Source: Desulfocicer vacuolatum DSM 3385
GTDB lineage: Bacteria; Desulfobacterota; Desulfobacteria; Desulfobacterales; Desulfobacteraceae
Assembly: GCF_900176365.1 (NCBI RefSeq)
Contig: NZ_FWXY01000020.1
Location: 1-64,000 of the forward strand
Direction of reading: 5' to 3'
DNA: 64,000 bases
The notes beneath the pieces are model-generated. The model did no database searches, was not told the origin of the DNA, and saw only the letters and a program-made list of their open reading frames with translations. Every line of letters begins with the position of its first letter. The stretch's first letter is position 1. Shown here one piece after another: positions 34,248-42,794 of this stretch. The translations under genes and the position numbers were made by a program.

Positions 34248-35042
34248 TCACCCGTCCAGTAAAATAAAAGGCTTACCCGACCGGGGATGCTGATCCACAA
34301 GAACCGGTGTTTTATACACCGTTTCAATGTATTCTTTGGTAATAACATGTTCTGGAGAACCGGTGCAAAAAACCTCCCCGGCCTTGCCGTTTAACAGAAT
34401 CAGCCGGTGGGCATACTCACTTGCCAGATTCAGGTCATGCAGTACCATGATCACCGACAGGTTAAATTTCCGGTTTAGACGTCTAATTTGATTTAAAATC
34501 ACCGCCTGGTGGGTAATGTCCAGGTGGGAGGTGGGTTCATCAAGTAAAAGCAGGTCCGGCTCCTGCACCAGGGCTCTGGCAATGGCTGCCAATTGCTGCT
34601 GCCCACCGCTGATGGCATCCATGGATTTTTCTGCAAGATGCCCGATGCCAAGCAGTCCCAGAGTCTCTTTTACCTTGTCAACATCCGCTTTTCGTTCAAA
34701 AAACTGATATCGTTTAAAATAGGGCAACCGCCCCATGAGCACATAGGCAGACACCGTCATGGGAGGCATGTCAATGGTTTGGGATACCCGGGCCACGGTT
34801 CTTGAGATGCGGGATCGGGATAATTTGCCAATCTCTTCTCCCTTGATGAAAATATTGCCCTGCCGGGGTTTGAGCACGCCGCACAGGGTTTTGAGCAAGG
34901 TGGTTTTTCCTGACCCGTTGGGGCCTATGATGCTTATGATTTCTCCATTTTGTGCCTCAAAAGAGATATTCTTGAGCACCGGGGTTTTTCCGTATCCACA
35001 GTAAAGATGGTCTGCCGTTAATATGGGGGCCTGGTCATTCAT
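34248..35042 (-). CDS. btuD: Cobalamin ABC transporter ATP-binding protein (BtuD-like)
   Basis: A 264-residue ABC ATPase of the FecE/BtuD/HmuV subfamily. Walker A is GPNGSGKTTLL (about 39-49), the signature is ISGGQQQ, and Walker B is LLLLDEPTSHLD. It powers uptake through the BtuC-like permease, whose stop it overlaps by 4 bp (ATGA). Cobalamin rather than iron-siderophore specificity is inferred from the operon: riboswitch, BtuB-type receptor and CbiZ-containing binding protein. It is the last gene of the operon. Confidence 0.85.
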   Translation of the reverse strand: MNDQAPILTADHLYCGYGKTPVLKNISFEAQNGEIISIIGPNGSGKTTLLKTLCGVLKPRQGNIFIKGEEIGKLSRSRISRTVARVSQTIDMPPMTVSAYVLMGRLPYFKRYQFFERKADVDKVKETLGLLGIGHLAEKSMDAISGGQQQLAAIARALVQEPDLLLLDEPTSHLDITHQAVILNQIRRLNRKFNLSVIMVLHDLNLASEYAHRLILLNGKAGEVFCTGSPEHVITKEYIETVYKTPVLVDQHPRSGKPFILLDG

Positions 35043-36049
35043 GAGATGGCTCGCTTTCGGGTTAATACATAAATAAACACCACACCGCCGATGATGCCGG
35101 TGATTACCCCCACAGGTAACTCCAGAGGAGATATGATGGTGCGGGCAATGACATCACACAGGGTGAGAAATGACGCTCCGGCCAGAAATGACCCCAACAA
35201 TAAAATTCGATGATCCGACCCCACGGTCATGCGCATGAAGTGGGGTACAATAAGCCCTGCAAACATGATGATCCCCCCCACAGACACACTGAGGCCGGTG
35301 AGAATGGAGGCGGTGACAAAGAGCACTTTCTTAGATAACTCAATGTTAATACCAAGGTTCATGGCCTCTTCTTCCCCCAGGGACAGGGCATTTAAATCCA
35401 GACAGAAAAAAAGCGAAATGATAAGCCCGGCAACAGAGCCGATACAGCAGATGCGAATCAATGTGAGATTGGTTTCATCCAGGGAACCCATAATCCAGAA
35501 CACAATGGTCTGCAGCTCATCACTCTTGGACACGGCCATGAGCAGCATTACAAGGGAAGAACACACAAAGCTGATCATCACCCCGGTGAGCAGCATGGTA
35601 TCAGTCTTGACCATGCCGGTCTTGATGCTGATGAGATAAACCAGGGTGATCACGGTGAGGGCACCTAAAAAACCAGACAAAGGATAGGCAATGATGCCCA
35701 TGATCAGATGCCATTTAAAAAGGATGTTCAGACACACCCCAAGGGATGCTCCACCGGAAATACCAAGGGTGTAGGGCTCCACCAGGGGATTTCTGAAAAG
35801 TCCTTGCAAAATAGCCCCGGCAAGGCTCAATGCCCCGCCTGTGGCAATGCCAAGGAGGATGCGGGGCATGCGGATTTTAAATAAAATATTGTAATCAGTG
35901 CTTCCCCGGCCATGGAAAATAATACCGGGAATGTCTTTTATGGCAATACCTGCACTTCCTGTGCAAAGGGCCACGGCACACACAACAAAGAGCAGAATCA
36001 CCAGAAAGACGAGGACCCAGGCCCAGGTGATGAATCGAGAGCGTCCCAT
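35039..36049 (-). CDS. btuC: Cobalamin ABC transporter permease (BtuC/FecCD family)
   Basis: A 336-residue integral membrane protein of the FecCD/BtuC family with about ten hydrophobic helices. RMPRILLGIATGGALSLAGA is the conserved early block, NPLVEPYTLGISGGASLG follows, and GLIVPHFMR is the conserved coupling region. It forms the channel for the BtuD-like ATPase and receives substrate from the BtuF domains encoded one base upstream. Confidence 0.88.
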   Translation of the reverse strand: MGRSRFITWAWVLVFLVILLFVVCAVALCTGSAGIAIKDIPGIIFHGRGSTDYNILFKIRMPRILLGIATGGALSLAGAILQGLFRNPLVEPYTLGISGGASLGVCLNILFKWHLIMGIIAYPLSGFLGALTVITLVYLISIKTGMVKTDTMLLTGVMISFVCSSLVMLLMAVSKSDELQTIVFWIMGSLDETNLTLIRICCIGSVAGLIISLFFCLDLNALSLGEEEAMNLGINIELSKKVLFVTASILTGLSVSVGGIIMFAGLIVPHFMRMTVGSDHRILLLGSFLAGASFLTLCDVIARTIISPLELPVGVITGIIGGVVFIYVLTRKRAIS

Positions 36050-36050
36050 G

Positions 36051-38948
36051 TTACCCCTTAAAATCCAGTGACGGGTGAAGCAGCCGGGCGATCTCTTTTA
36101 CCCCTTTGACAAAAATCAGAGGGGTGGGGCTACAGATAATTTCTGAATCCAGAAGATGGATGGCGTTGTGTTGCACCGCTGCCATGGTGTCAAATTTCAT
36201 CCATTGCTGTTTTTCCGTAATGCCTGCGGATTTGCTGGAGCCCATGGTGGAGATGAGAATGATATCAGGGTTTTGTTTCACCACTTTCTCCCGGCTGTAC
36301 ACCCCGGAGTTCTCATGGGCCGCAATGTTAATGCCACCGGAAAGCCTTATGAATTCATGGACAAAGGTCTCTTCATTGGCCGTGTGCAGGGGTTTGATAC
36401 CGATTTGAATGAATACTTTTTTAGGGGGCAGGGCTGCAATGGTATTTTGTACCTTTGTCACCTCTGCCCGGGCTTTTTTGATGATCTGTTCTGCCTTGTC
36501 AGAAACATTGATCAGTTTGCCCAATCGACGGGTGTTGGCGCAGATCTCTTCAAAGGTTTTGGGATTTTTAAAGGGCACCACTTTAATGTCAAACTGTTCC
36601 AGTACCCGGATCTGTTTTTCTTTGGTGAATTGGCTTGCCAGTACCAGATCAGGCTTTAAACTGATGATTTTTTCCACATTTACCTGGATAAGGGAGCCGA
36701 TTTTTTCTTTGGGTGCCATGTTTGGGGGATCATCGCAATAGGTGGTATCCGCCAGGAGTCGATCCCCGGCCCCTAACAGGTAAATGGTTTTGGTGAGCAC
36801 CGGTCCCAGGGAGATGATGCGCCGGGGCATGGGTTCTGTGGATGAATTTTCCATGGCAGCACCGGTGTCGGCACTTGATATGTCATTGGTGATCATTGCC
36901 TGATCTTTGCTTTTAATCTCCTTTTCATCAAGATCCGGGGACAGATCATGCAGGGTGGTAATGCCTGTCATCAAGGCATTAAAGGTCAGTTTAAGGGGTT
37001 CCGGCAAGGATCGGGTGGAGGCGAAATCTGTCAACACATCAACAGGGGCCTTGGAAATTTTTCGGGCCAGGTTCACTGCCAGGCTGGAAAAGGCACTAAG
37101 GTTTTTTATCTGTCCCCTTTCCATGGCATCACAAAGGGCAAAGGCCTGTTCCACAACACCGGCATATTGGGGCATCAATAACAGCCGTTCCAGTTCAGAT
37201 GCCATGGTGCTGTCTTTGGTTTTACTGCATTGGCAGTCAGAACTTTTTGCAAGGGTGTGAAGGGATATATGTCGTTCTTCCAGGCGCTGGAACACATTGC
37301 GATGGTCTGTGATGCCGTTTTGAAGGAACACTGCCTTTTTTACCCCGTCATACACGGCCCCGGCAATGAGTTCTCCCAATTTGGTGTGGCCACCGGCCCC
37401 GTCAATGGGAGCACCTTCCCCCTGGACCACAATGATATTGTCCGTACCTGTTCCCGTGGCCTGGAGATTAAGAGGATCATCACTGCTTCTGATATCCAGA
37501 TCTGCCATGGCGGCACTTTTGCCCTCTGTGGCGCAAATGATGGCCCGACTCATGGCCCGGGGGGAGAGTTTCCGGTTGGTCATGACAATAATATTAATGG
37601 TGCCGGGATCATAGTAAAATCCCGTGGAGCGGGAGGCCCGCTGGGCATTGGAACACACCCCGGCAGTTACAACAGCAGTGACGCTCAATGCTTTGTGGTT
37701 TTTCCGGGTCACCGTTAAATGGTCCATATTTGCTCCTGTCATGAGCAGAGCCGAAGTGGCAGGATCTCTTTTAACGGTGGTGAGGATACGTTTTGTTACC
37801 TTGGCCATGTCCGTTGTGTGGGCCATGTTCCAGGCCGGCGGCGGCAGGTAATGGTTGACCACTGTGGTGATACCGGTTTTAAAGCCTTCCAGGGTGGAAA
37901 GAACGGTCTGGGGGGTATTTAAATCAATGACCAGGGTTTTTTGCTTGAAATCAGCCAGGCGACTGGTAATCCGTTGACTTTTTTTAACCGGTTTCAAGGG
38001 AATGGGGATGGGTTCTGTGATCAGAATTTCATCGGGGAACACCTGGTTGTCCGGCTGGAAAAATTCTTCATTATAAATGGATGACGCCAGCCATTGGATG
38101 AAATATCCCGTGTACGAAGAGATCCGGCAGGTAAGCTCACAGGGGAAATAGTGGATGTTATGGTTTTTAACGGCATCCACATCCTTCCATCCATCCTGGT
38201 TAAAATATTTTTCTGCGGCTTTTTTATCGTCACCGCACCCAAAAATAAACTGGGGATTAAATTTTTGCCATTGCTCAAGGCTTATTTCAGTGACCATGCC
38301 GTCACCTTTAGGTGCCATGGGAATGCCGCCTGCACGGATGACCAGCTGGTTTAAAAAGGCATTGGCTGTGGGGGTCATTATCTTGTCTCTGCCCATGAGA
38401 CGGACCACCCGCTTTCGTTCATTGGGGTTCAGTTTATTTAGCTTTGCTGCTATGACGGCAATGTCATCTTCAATGTCATTGAGGAGCTCTTTACCCTTTT
38501 GGGGTTTATTGAAGATATTGGCCAGGATTTCAATGTTTTTCATACCCTGGTCATAGGAGGTGATGTCAAGGCAAACGGTTTTTAGTTTCATGGCATCCAG
38601 CTGATCAATGATTTTTTGCTGGAAACTTGAGATAAAGACCACGTCGGGATTTAAATCTGCTATTTTTTGAATGTCCGGTGATGAAAATCCCCCCACAATG
38701 GGTTTATCGTTTTTCTGGCGGGGCAGGGCGCTGTGGTAGGTAACTCCGGCAAGGGCATCTGCGGCCCCCAGATTGCAGATCACCTCGGTGGTGGAGGGAA
38801 CAATGGACACCGCACGTACAGGGGGGGCATCAAAGTGGATTTCTCTGCCCCGGGTATCGGTGATATCCACATCGGCCACTGCAGTGGTGCCCATTATAAA
38901 AATTATGGCCATGGCTTTAGTCATTGCCATGGAGAGTTTCTTTTTCAT
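36051..38948 (-). CDS. BtuF-CbiZ-BtuF tripartite fusion, exported
   Basis: A protein of about 965 residues with a signal peptide (MKKKLSMAMTKAMAIIFIMG, TTAVA). Residues about 25-315 form a BtuF-type binding domain (VDITDTRGREIHFDAP; IADLNPDVVF). Residues about 330-575 match CbiZ adenosylcobinamide amidohydrolase (TAGVCSNAQRAS, PGTINIIV, LQATGTGTDNIIVVQG, HTKLGELIAGAVYDGV). A helical linker follows, then a second BtuF-type domain at about 705-960 (IISLKPDLVLASQF). CbiZ removes the lower ligand so that corrinoids can be rebuilt. It is normally cytoplasmic, but here it is predicted periplasmic between two binding domains. I start at MKKKLS, with AAAGGATG upstream. Confidence 0.88.
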   Translation of the reverse strand: MKKKLSMAMTKAMAIIFIMGTTAVADVDITDTRGREIHFDAPPVRAVSIVPSTTEVICNLGAADALAGVTYHSALPRQKNDKPIVGGFSSPDIQKIADLNPDVVFISSFQQKIIDQLDAMKLKTVCLDITSYDQGMKNIEILANIFNKPQKGKELLNDIEDDIAVIAAKLNKLNPNERKRVVRLMGRDKIMTPTANAFLNQLVIRAGGIPMAPKGDGMVTEISLEQWQKFNPQFIFGCGDDKKAAEKYFNQDGWKDVDAVKNHNIHYFPCELTCRISSYTGYFIQWLASSIYNEEFFQPDNQVFPDEILITEPIPIPLKPVKKSQRITSRLADFKQKTLVIDLNTPQTVLSTLEGFKTGITTVVNHYLPPPAWNMAHTTDMAKVTKRILTTVKRDPATSALLMTGANMDHLTVTRKNHKALSVTAVVTAGVCSNAQRASRSTGFYYDPGTINIIVMTNRKLSPRAMSRAIICATEGKSAAMADLDIRSSDDPLNLQATGTGTDNIIVVQGEGAPIDGAGGHTKLGELIAGAVYDGVKKAVFLQNGITDHRNVFQRLEERHISLHTLAKSSDCQCSKTKDSTMASELERLLLMPQYAGVVEQAFALCDAMERGQIKNLSAFSSLAVNLARKISKAPVDVLTDFASTRSLPEPLKLTFNALMTGITTLHDLSPDLDEKEIKSKDQAMITNDISSADTGAAMENSSTEPMPRRIISLGPVLTKTIYLLGAGDRLLADTTYCDDPPNMAPKEKIGSLIQVNVEKIISLKPDLVLASQFTKEKQIRVLEQFDIKVVPFKNPKTFEEICANTRRLGKLINVSDKAEQIIKKARAEVTKVQNTIAALPPKKVFIQIGIKPLHTANEETFVHEFIRLSGGINIAAHENSGVYSREKVVKQNPDIILISTMGSSKSAGITEKQQWMKFDTMAAVQHNAIHLLDSEIICSPTPLIFVKGVKEIARLLHPSLDFKG

Positions 38949-39089
38949 CGTAAACATCCTTTTGCAGGGATGGGATTTATTACCCATCCCCGGGTGATAT
39001 TTTTCCGGCTTTTAAGGCGGCAGAAATTTCAATTTATCATTTGTTTTTTTAAACCCGGAAATATCAGAATTTCGGTATCCTTTATATGA

Positions 39090-39171
39090 CCTTAAAAGTA
39101 CTTTACAGTCTTTGGGAGAAACTCCCTGCAAATGGGGAATGATAAAAGAAAGTGTAAAGTACTTTTTAAGG
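39090..39171. repeat. Repeat family C, copy C2
   Basis: Long arms CCTTAAAAGTACTTTACAG and AGTGTAAAGTACTTTTTAAGG-type (partly shown) flank the central AAATGGGGAAT, with one-base differences. It fills much of the 273-bp gap between the receptor gene and the BtuF-CbiZ-BtuF gene and would form a hairpin in an operon transcript. Confidence 0.75.
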
Positions 39172-39221
39172 GTGCCTGGATTTCGATAAAATCATTCAGA
39201 TAAATTGATTTTCTATGTCCC

Positions 39222-41135
39222 TTAATAGGTCAGCTTAATACCTGCGTAGGCGGATACTCCGGCCTGGGCATAGCTGAAAGCCTCTTCATAGAATTCATCA
39301 AAGAGGTTATCCACACGGCCAAACAGCTGCACATGGGAATTGACGGTCCAGGAGGCAGCCAGATTAACAAGTGTATAAGAATCCAGGGTGCCAACGGCAT
39401 TTCCATTTTTATCATTGGCGTAGGGAGAAGCTTTGCGCTCATCCACCCATTGAACATCGAGATTTAACACGCCTTTTTCAAGAAATCCATAACGGGTATT
39501 TAAAGACACTTTGTTTTCCGGACGGCGTACGAGGCTTTCTCCATCAGGATCTTCGGTGTCAGTATAGGTGTAGTTGAGCATGAATGCCAGTGTATCCAGA
39601 GGTTCCCATCCGGCAAAAAATTCCACACCTTTGGTTTTTGTTTCACCATCGGCCTGGGTATAGGTCCAGGTTGTCGCGTCAAAATCAATGCGGTTATCAT
39701 AATCCATGGCAAAATAGGTCAAACCCACGGTGGCGGTACCGTTTAAAAATTGCTGCTCAACGCCCACATCCCAGCCATTACTTTCTTCGGCATCAAGGTC
39801 GCTATTACCATAGCTGGGATTATAGAGTTCATAAAGAGACGGGGCCCTGAAACCTGTGCCGTAACTTGCTTTCAATGTGGTGCCGGTTTGGGCAATGGTG
39901 TAGGAAGGGGCCAGGCGCCAGGTGGTTTTATCGCCAAAGGTTTCATGGTCATCCAGTCTTACTCCGGCAATGATCACAAGGTCGTCCATGCCGATGATTT
40001 GGTCCTGAATCCAGTAACTTTTAGTGTCTGCACTCTTTTTTTCAAATTTTGATCCCCAGGCCCCAAATGACTCTGACTTCATGCTTTCATCAAGGTAAGA
40101 GGCTCCAATGGAAAGCACATGAAAGTCAAAATCAAGATCCCCCTGCCATGAAAATGTATCAGTATCTCCATCATAGGTGGATGTCATGTCACCATTTTCA
40201 AAATAATCTCTGTCCTGCCGGCTCATCTGCCATGACAGGTTGGAATCAAGAAGATTGTTGAAAAGTTTATTATGTATATTAATTTTGGCCAGTGTCTGGT
40301 TGGACTCTGTGTTGGCATCCCCGTCCTCGGAGTATCCTCCCCAGTTGTAAGCATCAGTGTCCACATCGGAATCCATGTATCGTGCCAGGGCGCTGATGTT
40401 GAAATTATCTGTGATATCTATGCCCACATTGCCTGAGAGTGTGGTGTTTTCATATCCGTCATCTTCGTTGGTGCTGTCTCCCCGGGGGATGTCGCTGTTG
40501 TCATCATTGGCAATGGAGTAGCCGTCAATTTCGGTTTTTGATGCAGACAGGGCGAAATTGATTTTTTCTGTGGCACCTGATGCATTGGCCCCGGCTTTCC
40601 ATGTGCCATAGGATCCTGCTTCAAATTTAACCGATGCGGAAGGGGCTTTTTTCCCTTTTTGGGTGATGATGTTGATGACGCCGGCGGTGGCGTTGCTGCC
40701 GTACATGACGCTCATGGCCCCGCGGATTACCTCAATTTGTTGAATATTATCCACGTTGATATTGGCAAGATCCGCACCTCTGTTGGCACCGGAAACATCA
40801 TTTAACATGATGCCGTCAATGAGGACCAGGGTATTTTTGGAATCAGCTCCCCGGGTGAACACCGTTGTTGCTGTACCGGGTCCACCATTGGATACCAGGT
40901 CAATACCGGGAATCCCCCGGAGCAGATCTGCAACACTGTTTTGCTGTTTTGCCTGGATCTCTTCGGATGTGATGACAGTGACGCTGTTTCCACCGATTTT
41001 ATCCAGAGAAATTTGCGTGCGGGTGGCGGTGACCACCATTTCGCCCATGTCTGCGGTGGTTTCGTTGGCCAGTGTGGATTGGGAGATGGATAGAAACAGG
41101 AATATTCCTGTCAAATACAATAGTCGTTTTTTCAT
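39222..41135 (-). CDS. btuB: TonB-dependent cobalamin receptor (BtuB-like)
   Basis: A 637-residue outer-membrane receptor. A signal peptide (LLYLTGIFLFLSISQSTLA) precedes the TonB box region EMVVTATR. The plug domain follows (IPGIDLVSNGGPGTATTVFT; VIRGAMSVMYGSNATAGVIN) and then a 22-strand-type barrel ending in YAGIKLTY, with the expected aromatic C-terminus. The length is close to E. coli BtuB (614). A cobalamin riboswitch with its own terminator lies in the leader, which fixes the substrate with good confidence. Confidence 0.9.
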   Translation of the reverse strand: MKKRLLYLTGIFLFLSISQSTLANETTADMGEMVVTATRTQISLDKIGGNSVTVITSEEIQAKQQNSVADLLRGIPGIDLVSNGGPGTATTVFTRGADSKNTLVLIDGIMLNDVSGANRGADLANINVDNIQQIEVIRGAMSVMYGSNATAGVINIITQKGKKAPSASVKFEAGSYGTWKAGANASGATEKINFALSASKTEIDGYSIANDDNSDIPRGDSTNEDDGYENTTLSGNVGIDITDNFNISALARYMDSDVDTDAYNWGGYSEDGDANTESNQTLAKINIHNKLFNNLLDSNLSWQMSRQDRDYFENGDMTSTYDGDTDTFSWQGDLDFDFHVLSIGASYLDESMKSESFGAWGSKFEKKSADTKSYWIQDQIIGMDDLVIIAGVRLDDHETFGDKTTWRLAPSYTIAQTGTTLKASYGTGFRAPSLYELYNPSYGNSDLDAEESNGWDVGVEQQFLNGTATVGLTYFAMDYDNRIDFDATTWTYTQADGETKTKGVEFFAGWEPLDTLAFMLNYTYTDTEDPDGESLVRRPENKVSLNTRYGFLEKGVLNLDVQWVDERKASPYANDKNGNAVGTLDSYTLVNLAASWTVNSHVQLFGRVDNLFDEFYEEAFSYAQAGVSAYAGIKLTY

Positions 41136-41179
41136 TTGTTCTTTTTCCCCTTTAGTGTATTCAGGCTGGGGCGTCCAAA

Positions 41180-41213
41180 CAAAAAAACCCCAACCGACAA
41201 GTTATCGATCAAG
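41180..41213 (-). terminator. Riboswitch-controlled intrinsic terminator
   Basis: On the minus strand CCTTGATCGA pairs with TCGGTTGGGG (using G-U wobbles) around TAACTTG, followed by a run of seven T. It lies between the cobalamin riboswitch and the btuB start, where a ligand-dependent expression platform is expected. Confidence 0.7.
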
Positions 41214-41275
41214 GGCTTCCCTTTTTGTCCTTAATGATCTTTAATGGCATCCTTTTCCATGGCGTACCATTTTTA

Positions 41276-41434
41276 TCAGGCAGGTCTTCTGACTTATGGA
41301 TCTTCCTACTTGCCAGGCCTTCCCATGAGTTGTTCACAGTGGCATTCTCTGGCGTTCGTCCCCCTTTACAGCGGTGGGCCCGTTCCGGATTTTAACCGGA
41401 TTCCCTTTTACCCGTGAAATTATTACAGGTACCT
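41276..41434 (-). ncRNA. Cobalamin riboswitch
   Basis: Read on the minus strand it begins AGGTACCTG, contains AATCCGG...CCGGAAC, the B12 box GCCACTG and GGGAAGGCC, and ends AGTCAGAAGACCTGCCTGA. All landmark segments of the cobalamin riboswitch occur in order and spacing. It precedes btuB and should reduce btuB expression when adenosylcobalamin is abundant. Confidence 0.93.
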
Positions 41435-41446
41435 GATTGGGCGAAT

Positions 41447-41475
41447 AAGATATCAGTCCGGTGGGAAGGTGTCAA
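41447..41475 (-). promoter_or_regulatory. Promoter of the cobalamin operon
   Basis: On the minus strand TTGACA (41470-41475), a 17-base spacer and TATCTT (41447-41452). The predicted start falls just before the first base of the riboswitch, which is the expected arrangement. Confidence 0.7.
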
Positions 41476-41613
41476 ACGGTTTTATTTTACTGTAAAAAAC
41501 AGGCGGCAAACCACGGTCTTTCTATATCCACGCCCCTCCGTTTATTGATGTCAGAAGCCATGCATTGCATGATGTTGTTTATTGAATTATTCCAATCTTC
41601 ATGATAGTTCTGA

Positions 41614-41641
41614 TTGTTGAAAACAACACATGCCGTATAAA
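41614..41641 (+). promoter_or_regulatory. Candidate promoter for the GDSL/HEAT/CPBP operon
   Basis: TTGTTG, a 16-base spacer and TATAAA, with the predicted start about 40 bases before the GDSL start codon. The rest of the gap between the riboswitch promoter and this site shows nothing else. Confidence 0.4.
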
Positions 41642-41686
41642 GAGTGAACACTTACGATTAATGACTGCAGTTAAAGGAGTGTGAAA

Positions 41687-42766
41687 ATGGTTCAATTGAA
41701 TCAGCGGATGAAAAGAGTTATTTCAACTTTTTGTGTACTTGTTGCCTTTGTCATGGCGTTTTCCAGTGCTGCCCACGCGCGAATTTATGAAAATATTGTT
41801 GCCTTTGGTGACAGCCTCACCGATCATTATGGATTGTCATCCTACCTGGGGGTATATGATCCAGATACCAATCCCAATGGTGTGCCGGAGGTGTGGACCA
41901 ACGGTGATGTATGGGTGGAGTACCTTGCTGCGGACTGGGGGGCGACCCTTGATAATAATGCCATTGGTGGTGCCATGTCTCTGGGCCATGAAAATGCTGA
42001 TATCCAGGCACTGTCAGACAGTGGAAGCCTTCCCCAGCTGGGGCTTGTGGGCCAGGTGGATAGTTTTATCTCCACAGATCCTGAGTTTGATGAAGACGAG
42101 ACTTTATTCACCATCTGGATTGGTGGAAATGATTTTTTGGAATTTGGTAGAGGGGAATCCTATACAACAGACCCTGAGGTGTTGATCGCTGGTATGATGA
42201 ATAATATTTCGGAAACTGTTGTATCGCTTTACGCCCAGGGGGCTGATAATTTTCTGATCATAAATTTGCCAGATCTTGGAACCGTACCGGCTTACAACTC
42301 AAAAAGTGCTGAAGAAATTGCCGGGACAACCGCTTTGGTTCAGGCTTATAACACAGCACTTGCAACCACGATTGAATCACTTGAGTCCAGTTTTTCAGAT
42401 ATTTCAATAAACCTGTTTGATTCGTTTGGTTTTCTTACAGAACTCATTGATACCAATGCCTTTGCCAATGTTACCGGTACTTATATGGAGCTGGATACTG
42501 AAGGAAACAGAACGGGTAATGTGAACGGAGACGCCGATGATTACATGTTTTGGGACGGCATCCATCCCATGACCCGTGTACATGAGATGATGGCAGATGA
42601 ACTGAGGGCAACCCTTTATCCCGATGAAGATGGTGGTGGCAGTTCGTCTTGTTTTATCAATTCAGTACAGGGGACTTCATCAGGATCTGCAACGCCACTG
42701 ATCGTATTGATTGTCTCCTTTTGTCTTGCTGCAATTGCCGGTATCGGTTTGAAGCAAAGAAATTAA
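41687..42766 (+). CDS. GDSL/SGNH esterase with Cys-TM-basic C-terminal sorting tail
   Basis: A protein of about 359 residues. The signal peptide ends in SSAAHA. FGDSLTDHY gives the block I nucleophile (Ser43), WIGGNDFLEF is block III (Gly/Asn oxyanion), and WDGIHPMTRVH carries the catalytic Asp and His near residue 290. The C-terminus has SSSCFINS (Cys322), then the hydrophobic helix TPLIVLIVSFCLAAIAGIGL and KQRN. This is the tripartite pattern of Cys-containing C-terminal sorting signals cut by intramembrane proteases. AAAGGAG suits the ATG at 41687 better than a GTG at 41681. A CPBP protease gene lies two genes downstream, its likely processing enzyme. Confidence 0.85.
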   Translation: MVQLNQRMKRVISTFCVLVAFVMAFSSAAHARIYENIVAFGDSLTDHYGLSSYLGVYDPDTNPNGVPEVWTNGDVWVEYLAADWGATLDNNAIGGAMSLGHENADIQALSDSGSLPQLGLVGQVDSFISTDPEFDEDETLFTIWIGGNDFLEFGRGESYTTDPEVLIAGMMNNISETVVSLYAQGADNFLIINLPDLGTVPAYNSKSAEEIAGTTALVQAYNTALATTIESLESSFSDISINLFDSFGFLTELIDTNAFANVTGTYMELDTEGNRTGNVNGDADDYMFWDGIHPMTRVHEMMADELRATLYPDEDGGGSSSCFINSVQGTSSGSATPLIVLIVSFCLAAIAGIGLKQRN

Positions 42767-42794
42767 TTTTTTACAAAAAGTGATATCTGTATCT

